Assembly (NCBI GenBank): GCA_963920765.1
Contig: OY987247.1
Location: 2,852,001-2,916,000, forward strand
Direction: 5' to 3'
DNA from: Ulota crispa
Taxonomy: Eukaryota > Streptophyta > Bryopsida > Orthotrichales > Orthotrichaceae
Length of the DNA stretch: 64,000 nucleotides
In this document: positions 23,601-35,328 of the stretch, in pieces
How the letters are laid out: every line of letters begins with the position of its first letter
Numbering within the stretch: position 1 is the first letter of the stretch
Program-made: the position numbers and the translations under genes
The notes under the pieces: generated by a model
Told to the model about the DNA's origin: nothing
What the model saw: the letters and a program-made list of their open reading frames with translations, nothing else
The model's database searches: none

Positions 23601-26470
23601 TAGCCCACGGCCTTGAGCACCGTGGACGTGATCTCCAACACTCGCAGCTTTGTGTCCCAGAAACTCTCCCTCAGCTTATCCCCAGTCAGAGCCTGATTAA
23701 GCCAAGCCATGGACAACTCAATTCAGTTCAGTTCATTTCCCCAAATTACCAACTCAATCCCTAAACTTGTTACAATGGTGCTTGGTTAACATCAACCTTT
23801 GTAACAACAACAATTGGATAAGATCACAGCCTCACTATGAGTTTGGTTAAGGACATCAAGTGCTTGCATATGGTCAACGTTTGCTTTTTGTCAATGCCCA
23901 TTTTTGACTTGTTAGTTAGAAAGGCATTTGGTTATTGTACTTGAAACACGGGTGGGAAAGCACCTCCAAAGTTGCAACCAGCAAAACTAGGGAAAATAAT
24001 GCAAATGGGGTGCTTGTTTATGATCAATGCTTGGTAATAAGGTCAATACTTTTTTCTAGCCCAAAGTGTTGACCTTATCCAAGCACCACTATATTAGGCT
24101 TTCAGCATTTTGGAAGAGTTGAAGCATATCAATGAAACTTGGCTACCCCCTCTGTCTCTCTAAAAAAGCTCCAAATCAGACACATATCTTGTACCACTAA
24201 AAAGCTCCCTTTTGCTGATTTCAAACGCTGAGAAAGCGTTTGCCATGTTCAATGATCTCATGGGGAGCAAGTTAAGCAATTAGAGGAGTGCGTTCCTCTC
24301 CTAGCAAGCTTGGCCTTGCCCACATGAGGTACCAATTGTTGCTACTTCAAATCATCAATAAGGAGGAGCTTGCAGCATTCACAAAACTATGCAACAAATA
24401 TGGTTCTTTTGCATGGAATTTGGGGTGCCTCAACAACGACATCAAAACTGGAGACTTTTCATACATTTGGTAGATGGTATATTGATTCTAGAACGCACGT
24501 GTCACACTAGCACAAAGACTAAAATAAGTAGGAGCTGACAGCATTCACAAACTATGCATAAGTATGGTACTTTTTTCATGGAATTTGGGGTGCCTAAACA
24601 TTGACATCAAAGCTGGAGATTTTGCATACATTTCGTACATGGTATGTTGATTCTAGAATGCATGTGTAACTAAGACAAAGACTAAAAACACAGTTAATCT
24701 TTTGCAAGGAAGCTTTTTAGACGTTTTTTAGAGAGGCAGAGGGGAGTACATAACAGAGGGCTTTGAACATTCAAAGTGATCTTTACCTGAGTCACCTCGC
24801 TGGACGCCTCCACCCAAAACTCCACGAAATCTGGGTTGAGCCCTACATTTGGGAGCACACGCGAGGCCCACACGAGGTCAGACACCTTCTCCAACACGCT
24901 CTTCTCGGACACGGGCTCTGAATCCTGCTGCGTCACGAGGGCACTGAGGTCAGATTTGAAGCCCTCAAACAGCTTCAGGAAGTGCTTCTTCAGCTCAGCT
25001 TTCAGGTCGTCGTCGGCGATCAGCAATGGTGCGTCGTCGTCTTCCTCAAGCATGTACTCCACCTGCACAAACACACCCAAAAAAAAATCAATACATAGCT
25101 CATTATATATCTAGTACTCAAGTTTTTTGTAGCAAAACCACGTGCACTGTAAATGTAGATTGCGGTTTATGATGCCATTTGCCTTCTCCCCCTTCAGTCC
25201 AAAACTAACAAATAACTATCCTCTAAAAGGTTCTAGCCTTGACTTAGTACACCTACAATGCTACAAAAGGCTTTGCAGGCCATTTCAGTGTCAGCATACT
25301 CTAGATCAAGCCTACTTCATATGAGGAACGAGGGCTCTGCAGTGAAGTGAGAAACATTGAATAGGTTCTTATGTACATTACTTGTTGCACTTGGCTTTCT
25401 CCCATTGGATACAGAGCCTCCACGTAAGAACACGAAGAAGAAAACAAACAATTTGGAAAGTTGATAAGATTACGAATATTTTCGATCTTTCCAGCGGGTG
25501 CTAACTTGGCACTATGATAAAAAAGTTGAGATGTGTGACGATCATGTGTAGGAGAAATGCTAGAATGTGGATTTGAGGGTGATAAAGGCAGAGGGGTAGA
25601 GTGGTGGTACCCAGTGATCCAGGATATGATTTTCACTTTTAGCTCAAGTGACAAAAACACTGCTAAAAAGCTCTAATTTAACACTGTCAAGTTCACAAGT
25701 TTTTCAGATGCATAAATTTTTGGTAGCAATCCTGCGAAATTTAGCCAGTTTGAAGATCGCTGGACTGGTACCTGTTCCTGAGCAGCAACTTTGAGATCAC
25801 TCGGGAACTTCTCCAGCTTGTAATACCGGCTTTCAGTAGAAGTAGCCATGTGCACAGCAGACAGGAACACGTTCCGAATGGACGCGGCGTCCACAGGCTG
25901 CAGCCGGGCCAGCACAGGTTGCACTTGTGCTCCCATTCCAGCCACGAGCTTGTGCGTGGAGCTGACAATAGCAGGCAAGGCTTTCAGAATCTCCTCCTCC
26001 TCGCTCTCCTCCCACGGCACGGCCTCCAAGTAGCGAGCACACTTGGTGGCAATGGCGTCACATCCAAGCTTAGTAGCCACTTTGAGCATCCCCAGGGCGT
26101 TTTTCACGCTGTGCCACATGTCCCCCACGGGCTCCTCCAAGTTTGAGTACAGCATGCGCAGCAAGTTCACGTGGTGGTCAATGTCGCTCTCAATGCAGAT
26201 GACCTCCACACAGTTGCGAGAGTCGAGAAGGTTGTACGTGGGCCATTCATCAGACAGCCTGAGTGCGAAATACTTGCTCTTGGCACAGAGCACTTCGGCA
26301 TGCGAGTAGAGCCAGTCGTCACGGCCATAGACAGTCCTTAACCTCACAATCACATCACTAGTAGCACGCTCTCCGAGCTTGCATGCATAGCTGAATGGAG
26401 GCTCGGCCATGGCTTTGGTAACGCAGAAAAGAGACGGAGGGATCAACGAATCCGGACACATCACTGCCAT
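20692..26470 (-). CDS. BTB/POZ domain protein (plant At3g05675-like family)
   Basis: Four coding exons, 25772-26470, 24787-25062, 23364-23692 and 20692-20797, join in frame to about 469 residues. The N-terminal part is a BTB/POZ domain (about residues 35-150), with DVIVRLR, the SHAEVLCAKSKYFA core and a VNLLRMLYSN segment. The rest is an alpha-helical domain typical of this plant family, ending in FEVWCFRTKAAKRRL. Proteins of this type are thought to be substrate adaptors for cullin-3 ubiquitin ligases; the target here is unknown. The start at 26470 (MAVMCPDS) is the first ATG of the frame; a second ATG 20 codons on (MAEPPFSYA) is an alternative. Intron 3 (20798-23363) is 2.6 kb and carries two foldback elements. 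Intron 2 carries one more and a direct duplication. Confidence 0.88.
22030..22432. mobile_element. Foldback MITE in BTB intron 3
   Basis: The left end reads ATGGAATTGCTAATGCCACACCC. The right end, inverted, reads GGAGAATTGCTAAAGCCACACCC followed by a second AATTGCTAATGCCACACCC. So the right arm holds a doubled subterminal unit. The body is AT-rich and non-coding. Confidence 0.55.
22441..22803. mobile_element. Long inverted-repeat foldback element in BTB intron 3
   Basis: Arms of about 140 bp (22441-22582 and 22660-22803) are inverted copies with about 90% identity by eye. They share TTACAAGTCA, GTTGCAT, TTTTCAAC, TTGTTTGTTACAC and CATGTTGCAGCAATTTT. The loop is short, so the intronic transcript would fold into a long hairpin. 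Confidence 0.65.
23772..24096. mobile_element. Foldback element in BTB intron 2
   Basis: The left end contains TGGTGCTTGGTTAACATCAAC. The right end, inverted, contains TGGTGCTTGGATAAGGTCAAC. Further inverted words (TGGTTAAGGACATCAAG, CAATGCTTGGTAATAAGGTCAA) lie between. Non-coding. Confidence 0.45.
24350..24690. repeat. Direct tandem duplication in BTB intron 2
   Basis: Two copies of a roughly 165 bp unit follow each other. Both contain GCAGCATTCACAAA-like (second copy ACAGCATTCACAAA), CATGGAATTTGGGGTGCCT, GACATCAAA, TTGATTCTAGAA and GACAAAGACTAAAA-like strings. The copies differ by about 15% by eye. Confidence 0.65.
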
Positions 26471-28900
26471 CTAGTCACAACTCTGCCTTTCAAATCTCAT
26501 GCACAGTTGTGTTGAGCATCGATCAGTAGGAGACGAAGTACAAAAACTGCTGCCTTTCTCGTTTCCGTTGTGTCAGGAAGCTTGCTGCTCGTTCTTCATC
26601 ACTGGCAGAAGAGAGTGCATCGTTGTGTTGAAAGCTTCAGTGACGAAATCCTCTGTTGATTTTGATTTGCAAGAGTCCACTATCCTGTCAGAAAAGAATG
26701 CACACACAAACAATGCAAAATTCAAAACTCATGCAATTGCTTTTACATGCTTTGAGCTGTTTGAGACTTTCGGTGTTCCGTCCTTACATATTCTTCTATC
26801 TACAGTGATTAGAGGAGTACATATGGAAATATCACTAGTGACTCGGAAATTGAAGAAGATGCTTGTGTCTTGTATGTTTAGGTGGAGAGAGTGGAACTCT
26901 TAGAGTAAAACTTGCTTGTCAAGATTTTTATCCCCTGCTTGATTGAGTGTTTAGTGAAAAAAAAAAGAAAAAAAACTAGAAAGAGCTGGAGTTTGTATCG
27001 CCGGGGTTAGTGAACATGTGATGGTTTGACAATGAGTGAAATTGTATGATAGGAGAGTTCGGGGATGATAGAACTAGGGCCGCTATCGAAGAAGCTTCTA
27101 GTTCTACTCCCAAAAAACTCTTGCAAATTCAAATTCGGCAAATAAAAATGAGGATTTTTTTGGCATCACGTAATTTCAGCATGTTAACATGTTAAGTAAC
27201 CTGATGACAAAAAAAAGGTTTAATATCTCGTATGACCCGCTCAAAAGTGCTAAGGAAAAAAAAAACACATAGGGTTCAAAACAAGGGTCTTGGCTCTGTA
27301 ACAACATAGACTTGGTCTACCTGTTCTTCCGGTTTTATGGAAACGAAATCAACCGAAAGGAGCAGGTAAAGAAGCAAAGTATTAGCAAAAACCAATCATT
27401 TCAGTAAAGGAGTAGCAAAGGTACAAAAGCGTACAGATTGAGACGAATCAAAGTATGACTCAGCTTGCGCCGTCCTCGTGACTTGCTTGCCGGCATTCTC
27501 AGGTCTTTCTCAGAAAACTGGTTGGAGGATGGCCTTGCCTCATGACGAGCATTTTCACATAAATAAAAAGACCTATCTCTGAACCTGAAGCTTGTCAACC
27601 CGACCTGCAGCCTAGCCATGACAAAACTCACTCAAGGTTACAATTCACCCCAAAAAACCATTATAAATTCCAAAAAACAGCGTTCATTGCTGAGTCCCAA
27701 TTTCAACTTTAATAGAAAAAGAGCACCCAGCTCTTCATCGTACAACAATCTCGAGAAAACTAGCATGAGTAATCAGATAAAATCAAACAAAATCAAAGCC
27801 CCAATACACTCACCGGTTCAATTTTAAGCACAGATTTACAAAAACAAGGTGTTGGAAATCCGTTCTCATGCCAACTTAGAGGCTGGTCAACAAGAGTTTC
27901 TAGAGTATTTTGTACTACTAAGTCTTTGATACTTTCATCGTTCCTACTCAACCTTAAAATCTCCTAGATCTCGTACCCAATACTTAAACTGAAAAAACTC
28001 TTCAATACACAAGAACGCATCAGCTGAGCTTATGAATAATACAACAGCTAGAATCAACCCGATTAAAACAACACTCAGAACCTGTCTATGGTATTGTACA
28101 GCTCCCCAAATGCTTGTGAAACTCCAAGCAAGGTAGAACAACGAAATGGACACCATAAACTAAATGCAGGATAAAGTATATTCATAACAAACCGTGAATA
28201 AATCTGATAAAACCGAATCTGAAGCTAAAAACAGGCTTAACCCCAAAAGGACGATCCCAGAAACACGAATCTTTGATCACTAGATAATCCGAGACAAGCA
28301 GATCCCACTCTACCATAGCCATCGTTGCAAACCTCAGAAGCCACAAATCCACAAAACCAAAAATCCTCAAAAACCACACCAAAGTATAACAAAGTTCCGT
28401 CTCACCTAGTACTAGAAAACTATCACGACAGCGGCGTCTCCTCCGTGACGAGAACCACAGATTCCATCCACCTAACCCTTGGCAAAGGTGGCACAGAAAC
28501 AAGACGAGATCAGCAGCTTGTGATAGAGATTGTGGTAGAGACTGTGGTAGAGACTGTGGTAGAGACTGTGATACAGATTGTGAGAGAGATTGGGGTAGAG
28601 ATTTGTGAGAGAGATTTGTGGGGGGAGGAGGTGCAAGTGGGCTATGGGATGACGATGCAAGGAGGAGGAGGATCGGCGATGGAGGCGATGACAGAATGTG
28701 CTGCATGGTTGGGCAGACATATGGCAGGCATGTCGGAAGGAAAGGAGAAGAAGGACCAGATACTTTGAAAGGAGAGAAAAAAAAGGGGGAGCAGTTTCTG
28801 ATGCAGCAAAAGAAGGAAAAGAGCCAGCCAGCCAGCGCTTGTGGATAGGTGAACATGGACGTTTAAAAAGGAGGAAGCCAAAAAGAAAAAACAAGGGGGG
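26471..28900 (-). promoter_or_regulatory. Probable 5' leader of the BTB gene with a 5'-UTR intron
   Basis: No conserved coding sequence was found upstream of the BTB ATG. A good plant donor (CTAG/GTGAGA, exon ending at about 28414) and a good acceptor (TTTTCTGACAG/G, exon starting at about 26685) would remove a 1.7 kb leader intron and leave a 0.2 kb second leader exon. The proposed first exon is CT-rich and contains several short upstream ATG frames. It also contains a 12-base tandem repeat. This is splice-signal inference only, without transcript support. Confidence 0.4.
28519..28622 (+). repeat. 12-base tandem repeat
   Basis: The unit GGTAGAGACTGT and decayed versions (GATACAGATTGT, GGTAGAGATTTG) recur about eight times. 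The unit is a multiple of three, which keeps frames open and produces apparent SLPQ-rich peptides on the minus strand. I do not take those as coding. Confidence 0.75.
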
Positions 28901-28917
28901 GGGGGGGGGGGGGGGGG
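28895..28917 (+). repeat. Homopolymer of 23 G
   Basis: The run of 23 consecutive G follows an A-rich stretch. It may form G-quadruplex or triplex DNA, and its exact length is likely to be unreliable in any assembly. Confidence 0.9.
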
Positions 28918-29346
28918 TTGTAATAACTTGTGGGGCAGGCTGCGTGTGTGCAGCACTGCAGCGATGGAGAATTGTTGGAGATCTTTTCGGTTGTGGAGGG
29001 GAATTCTATCGTCGCTGTAGCATCCACGGCAAAGCACGGATTTCGTGGTCTCGCAGTTTTGGCACCCCAGTGGCCCAGTGGCCCAGTCGTTGCAGTCTTG
29101 CGAGACTGGAAGAAAAGCGCAGCCTTTGTGGGCTTTCGTTTTTCCTTCCGCGGAGTCCGCGCTGGCATTGTCCCGTGAGTTGGCTGGTGGGCTGGTGGTG
29201 CTTTTCTTTCTGGGATTCCCAATTCTGTCTGTTGCTCTTGGGATGGGATTATGGGAAGCTGTTGCATCACCGACCCCTACGGATTGTTTGCCTTTTAGAT
29301 ACACCTACGGTTGGCGCAGCAGCACTGAACCATTCATAATTTACAC

Positions 29347-29582
29347 TTAACCTCTGAGCGCCCAGAGTTATTTTAGGATTTAGGAGAAAATGGGGGTTAA
29401 TGGCCACCACAGCTTGGAAAATTACATTCAAAAAAAGTGATTGCAGGATTTGAAAAAGGACTACCTTCTTTGCTAATAGGGACCAACCATGACTGTTTTC
29501 ACTATATGGATTGAAAGAAAAAGTGAGATAAAGTTTGTGGGCCCATCAATAGTATAATGTCGACTTGGTGCTCAAGGGTTAA
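29347..29582. mobile_element. piggyBac-like non-autonomous element B (TTAA-bounded)
   Basis: TTAA stands at both ends (29347-29350, 29579-29582). Ends read CCTCTGAGCGCCC on the left and, inverted, CCCTTGAGCACCA on the right. It is 236 bp with no coding capacity and shares the end consensus with elements A and C. Its right end abuts the foldback element that starts at 29581. Confidence 0.55.
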
Positions 29583-30201
29583 CAGTGAGAATTGGTTGCC
29601 CTACATGGATTTCTCCACATTATGCACTGTATAAGATACTTATTGATACTCCAATAATTTCCACCAATAATTCTTGCAATAGTTTGTTTTTTTAATAATA
29701 AGAAGGACTTGGCAACAACAACACTATGGAAAAATAAACTAGTATTGTCCACACTATAAATCATGCAAATTCCTAATATCTAAAAAGTTGCATGCGCTTC
29801 CAAGTGGCCAATCAATGAGTTATGAGGTAACTTTCCAATGTAAAGCAACCTAATTGTCAATGCAACCTATTGTCACTATTTGGTGTATACTAAATAGTGC
29901 ATTTAGGTTGTTTTAACAATTAGGTTGCAAATAAGTTGCCTTACTTTGAAAAGTTACCTCATAACTCATTGATTGGCCACTTGGAAGCGCATGCAACTTT
30001 TTAGATATTAGGAATGTGCATGATTTACAGTGTGGACAATACTAGTTTATTCTTGCATAACATTGTTGTTGCCAAATCCTTATTATTACTAAAAATTGTT
30101 TATTGAAAGAATTATTGGAGGAAATTATTGGAATATCAATAAATATTTTATATAGTGTATAATGTGGAGAAATTACTGTAGGGCAGCCAATTCTCATTGT
30201 T
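29581..30201. mobile_element. Long inverted-repeat foldback element, about 620 bp
   Basis: The two arms of about 290 bp are inverted copies with high identity. The outer ends are AACAGTGAGAATTGG and, inverted, AACAATGAGAATTGG. The arms share TTTCTCCACATTAT, CCAATAATTTCC, GTTGCATGCGCTTCCAAGTG and TGAGTTATGAGGTAACTTT. A spacer of a few tens of bases separates them. No coding frame. A transcript would make a nearly 300 bp double-stranded stem. Confidence 0.75.
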
Positions 30202-31493
30202 TTGGATAGAGCATCTCCACTCGACCTCAAAAACCTCGTTATTAGAAATCACAACGTTTATTGTTTTTAGTGTTGATCACTTAATTTCAGTATAATCATG
30301 GAGTTGCAAACTTCATTTTATTCTCATTTTCAAATAAAATGATGCTCATGGGATTGTAACTGGCTTTCAAGTACTCTTGTGAAATTGTGAGATTGACAAG
30401 TGTCGATAACGCTAATCTTATTTATGTCTTTCTTTTTGCTTTGAACTTTCAAAAAAAAAATGGTTTCGATTTTTTAGCCAAAACCCACTTTGAGCAATAA
30501 TCTTGCTAATTTCATACAACTTATTGCAACAGCGCTTAATTTGTGATGTATAGGAAAGAAAATTGGAACTATCTTTTATGTGACCTTCTATTTTGATTCT
30601 TTTGATTGTAGTAATATTTTGTAGAATTTTGAAATAAAGAGCATCCGTCGTCTATCTTTACTAATAATAGGCTTGGTTTCATTAGTTGGGTAGATCAGTG
30701 TTTGTAATAGAATAAAATCTCTATTAGTTGAGTAGTTGGGTGTTGCTCCAAGAAGATTAAATGGCGGTTATGTGGCGGTTATTCTTATTTGTATGGTTGT
30801 GTGACGGTTATGATCGTCCTTGGGGATGGGGTATACACAGGAATAGGGGGTAGACACTTAGAGAAGGAGACAAAGCGCGTAAGTAGGCATGGTACAGGTA
30901 AGCTCATTGTAACGGAAAGGAGAAGAAGCCTAAATAAGGTGATTATGAGGAAGGTCATGTTAATATTTTTGCAAGGACCCCTCCCGTGATAGCCCTCCGC
31001 TAGAATTGCGGGTACAAGGATCCACTAATATTACTACAATTAAATTGCCTCCATTTAATTCTCCTTAGTGAACCATACACAAAACTCTTTCCTTCAACAA
31101 TACAATTTGTGCAAAATTATATATCATTTAGGGTGAAGCCATCTCATGATTTTACAGAGTTTGCAATTCCACTTTTTTTTGCACATGCTTAAGACTATGG
31201 TGCTTGGACTAAAAAATATTGAAACGCACTACTAGGAAGAGCAGTAACTTATTTGGACTGCAAGTTTGGGGCCAAAGGCCACTTTTTTCCAAATAATACC
31301 TTATCAAAAGTTTGAATGTCATATAGAAAATAATAGAAAAATGCATATTTAACCAATATTGGATTATTGTGTATAGGTCCCAAAATATAACAACTCAAGT
31401 AAATTATTTGGAGACTTCTTGATATTTTGCATATATTATATGCAAAATATTAGATTTATGCAAAAAGTTGAGAAATTTATGAAAAACATCTAA

Positions 31494-31805
31494 GGTAGGA
31501 GTTCCCATAACCGTCAAACTAAGGGTTTTGAACATGATGAGTATTAATAAACATCTAGCCAATTATAAGATCCTATTAGGAACAAAAAAATAATGACTTT
31601 GCACTTTTGAATGTATTATTTAGATATTATGAGAATAAGTTGTGAATTTTTAAAGAGCAAATTGCCATTGCACCTATAACCAACACCAAGGTTTCATGTT
31701 CACATGTTGTACATCCTTGTAATTACATCTATTCATTTCCACAAATTTTCCAAGATTTCAAAAGTGACGATTATGGGAACACTAATGCTTATGGGTGTTC
31801 CTACC
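31494..31805. mobile_element. Dispersed inverted-ended repeat, copy 2
   Basis: This is the partner of the element in the CDC45 intron (18051-18342). Ends are GGTAGGAGTTCCCATAACC and, inverted, GGTAGGAACACCCATAAGC. The flanks ATCTAA and TTAGAT extend the inverted symmetry. Non-coding. Confidence 0.65.
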
Positions 31806-31869
31806 TTAGATATCTATGCAGCTTATCAAGAGATCTCCCTATTTTTGTAATCAAAGTTCAAAATTACAT

Positions 31870-32207
31870 AAAGGGGATTGATATGTCTACCGCACCCTCG
31901 GGGAAAATTTTAGCTTTCTACTATCAAATAGTTGAATGTGAGAATTTGGAAGTCAGATTTGGACTTAGAGACCTTGTTTTGTCAATAACCATAAAAAAGG
32001 TTGTAATTGAACAACACCCAATGAAAAAGCTTAGCTCAAGAGAAAAGTATTACTTTTACTTTTGTTTATATAAAAAGATAAGCATTTTCATTGGGTGTTG
32101 TTCAATTAAAACCTCTTTATGATTCTAGAGTAAATTCTAGAGTAAATCACTATCTCTAAGTCCAAATCTGGCTGAAAGGGTGTGGTAAACATATCAATTC
32201 CCTTACA
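31870..32207. mobile_element. Foldback element
   Basis: The outer arms carry GGGGATTGATATGTCTACCGCACCC on the left and an inverted GGGAATTGATATGTTTACC-ACACCC on the right. The inner arms carry TTGAACAACACCCAATGAAAA in both orientations. No coding frame. Confidence 0.6.
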
Positions 32208-34331
32208 TAAATCATCCTTGCAGTAAATACTCTGAGCTAATGAAAATCAAGCTACTATGCAATAACAAACATCTTGCAAGAAATGCTTCCACAAACCGCT
32301 ATTGAGATGTCACATCAGTCCTTTGTCGAAACTGAAATGACTAGTGTCAAATCAAATATGGTGAGACACAACAACTGTTTTATAGTGCATTTTCTATAGT
32401 AAAAACAGCAGTTATTTCAAAAAATTACAACTTGAGGGAGAGACAAAGCAAACCGTTCTTTTCCACTCCCAACAGTCATGACAAAATAAAAGTAAAACAA
32501 TTTCCAGAAGAAAAACGCAGTTTAAATGGGATCAAATTTCATAGCACTATAATCAATGAAGAACATCATATTTGTCGTTTAAAAAACAAAAAACATGAGA
32601 TCCCATTTGAAGCTTTTAATCTTTTAGAGATTGCTTTAGTCACACGGAATTAGGATTACACAGCCAGCGCCATGAACAACACTGAGAGCTTGAAGCTGCA
32701 TCGCCAAACCCTAAATCCTAAAACCTGCAGCAGCAGTAATAATAAGTTTCTGTCCAGGTCAGTAAGAGAATCTGACAACCTACATAGGATTTGAATGTGG
32801 ATCTACATAAGAAATCGTTCCCAGAAATACTATTTGAGTCCAGCTATGGGCTTAAAACAGGGCAAAACTTCAACTCGTAAGTTAAAAGTGAACGTTCCTG
32901 GTGTGTTTGCTGTATTGCTACAATATCACACAGAAGTAACACTACAATTTAGCTGCTGCTACATCCACTAAATCCTAAATCCAGGGATAATGCTATAATG
33001 TGGCTACTTTGCTTGCTTCACGGGCAACGCTTCCCCCTGTCAATGCGAAGCACAACATTTGGAAAAAAGTGGTTGAGCCTGGACAAAGCCATCCAGGCAC
33101 TACCTTCGAATGTTTGGAAAACCCTAAACAATAAGTACTTAAGTCTATCTCTAAGACAAACAGTGAAAAAGGCTGGAACTTGGAATACTCTGAACACGTT
33201 TGATGTGGTGAATTCAATGCTGGCTTAGGGTTTAGAATTAGCTAGCGAGTTTGTGTCATTAGCAGTCAAGGCATTATTCACTAACTATGCACTCCAAATT
33301 CAAATACAAGGAATTATCATGTTACTTGAAGGAATGAAACAAAGAATTTGACTAATTTGTTGAGATCATATAAGCATACATGCACAAACACGTTAAAGAA
33401 GAAACAAATGTATGAACATAAGAAGGATTTTAAGATCATCCCTAGTAATAAGATAAATTTTAAGATATTCTGGATACGTTCTTTTCTCAATTTCGATTAA
33501 GAAATTGAAAATTGAAAAAAGAGACGTGAATGATCAAAATCATAAGAAAGTGATGAAATGCTTAATTTGTCCGTCGTACACAGATTGTAGATTTACTTTG
33601 TATCACTAAGCTTTATTAACGATGTTGTTTCGAAATAGTTGCATTTGAACTTCAGTTCTATTGAAACATGGATGTAGGGCAGGGTAAAATTACCAGTTAT
33701 CATTGAACTACGCTGTGATGTTTAGCCTCGGCTCGAAACAGAACTCCTGGAGATTTTCACAAATACGGTCACAGTGGGGAGCGAAGCTCCATGTCGTAGC
33801 AACTGTGTCGAACACCAACAGCTTGGTTGCAAAAAGCATGAAGATGAAGTCTCCGAGGCCATAGCTATCAAAATTGTAGCGCATTATATTCATGTGCTCC
33901 GGAACCACGGCCACCTTGGTCCATTCCAAAGTGCCACGAGGGAGTTGGTAGAGATGGATGCTCTGGCACCCTGAGTCGGCGTCCATGTCCTTTTTGATGC
34001 CTACCACCTGCTCTCGCATGCCTCCACATTCAGCAAATATGTTACAAAATTTCCATCAAAACATATAGTTACGAATTTCGCTCTAAGAACAGAGCCCATT
34101 AAAACAACACGCTTTCAAAATTTTCAACTAAAGAAATACTTTAAGACAAAATCCTGGGGCTCAAAATTGCGCAGATACAGGAACAGGTAACCAACTTGCA
34201 AGATTGAAATCGCAAACCCTGACAACCCCTAATACTAAACCTTCTGATGATATTTACATGCATTTTGACATTGAATGGTTTATGCTTTGTAACTACAGAA
34301 TCACCCAAAAATTGAAAGCAAAAGATAAAAA

Positions 34332-34656
34332 GGGGAAACTTGAAGGATACCCCTAAAGTTTGTAATAATTGCATAGATACCCCTGGTTTTTCAGAAATTG
34401 CACAAATACTTTTGGATCATAATTTTTAGGCGTTTATTTTGTTATGCTTGTCACTTCTTTCATGACCAATGTTGAAGCAAGGATTGCAATAGTACAGAAA
34501 AAAAAGCAAATTGCGCACAAAGGGAGAAGGAAGTGGCATGCACAATAGGACAAACATCTGAAAATGATGGTCCTAAGGGTATTTGTGCAATTTCTGAAAA
34601 ACCAGGGGTAACTATACAAATATCGCAATTTTCAGGGGTATCCATCAAATTTTCCC
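34332..34656. mobile_element. Foldback element in F-box intron 2
   Basis: The left arm reads GGGGAAACTTGAAGGATACC, then CCTGGTTTTTCAGAAATTGC. The inverted right arm repeats these almost exactly. Arms are about 80 bp, with ATACCCCT words spaced about 30 bases apart. Non-coding. Confidence 0.7.
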
Positions 34657-35328
34657 AAGATAAAAAAAGGAGTTGAGAAGGATATGGTACCATGATAAGA
34701 CGATCTCCTGATATTAGAAGTTGCTGAAATGCACAGAGCGCAGGGCGGACAGCCACAGGAATCTGCAACCAATCTCTCCTGGTCAAGCTGAAAGCAAACA
34801 CTCCGAAGTACCCTCGGAGGCGGCAGCTGATGTAATCGTCCCACACGAGAGCTTAGCGTCGTCGAAAGCATACGAAGAAAGACCAGAGAAAATGTCGGTG
34901 TTCACACGACTCAAAACCTGCCAAGTGCAAGTCTTGCTACTCAAGGTTTCAAAAGTATGCTGGTCTTCATGATGATTCGCCACCCTCCCATCCAAGAAAG
35001 GCTCCAGTTGACCGAAGTGGTAGATTGTGTAGGCTTTTGTAATTGCATCCACCGTCATGGCGTAGCCGCATCCAAACAATGTCGGCTGAGGGAGGATCCT
35101 TTCTGAGCCGGTGAGAGGGTTGCGCACAATGAGCAGATCGAGCTGACCAGAGGCTCTCCGAGAGAGTCGAGACAGAAACAGCCCTTTGACTGTTGCCATA
35201 AAAACAGAGCTCGGTTGCAAAAACGTTATCGGCATGGTATACCATTTCTCCGAGCAAGGCTCATACGCATATACCTGCAAGAAAAAAGACCAGTCATTAC
35301 AGCCTCACATTCCTTTCAACATTATCAA

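Larger units (their letters stand above)
30202..33707. other. Gene-free AT-rich region between BTB leader side and F-box gene
   Basis: Apart from the two elements at 31494-31805 and 31870-32207 and a 29 bp palindrome at 31422-31450 (ATATTTTGCATATA arms), I see no supported feature. Short open frames here have no recognisable domain and no splice partners. The last few hundred bases are probably F-box 3' UTR. Confidence 0.5.

Noticed and set aside
27401-27631. Minus-strand short frame starting MARLQVGLTSFRFRD and ending in a hydrophobic tail
   Set aside because: It lies within the proposed BTB leader intron, has no recognised homologue and no clear splice partners; kept only as a weak possibility.
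28698-29339. 213-codon plus-strand frame and overlapping minus-strand frames of 135-224 codons
   Set aside because: Composition is driven by GC-rich promoter-like DNA, the 23-G run and the 12-base repeat; no recognisable domain in any frame.
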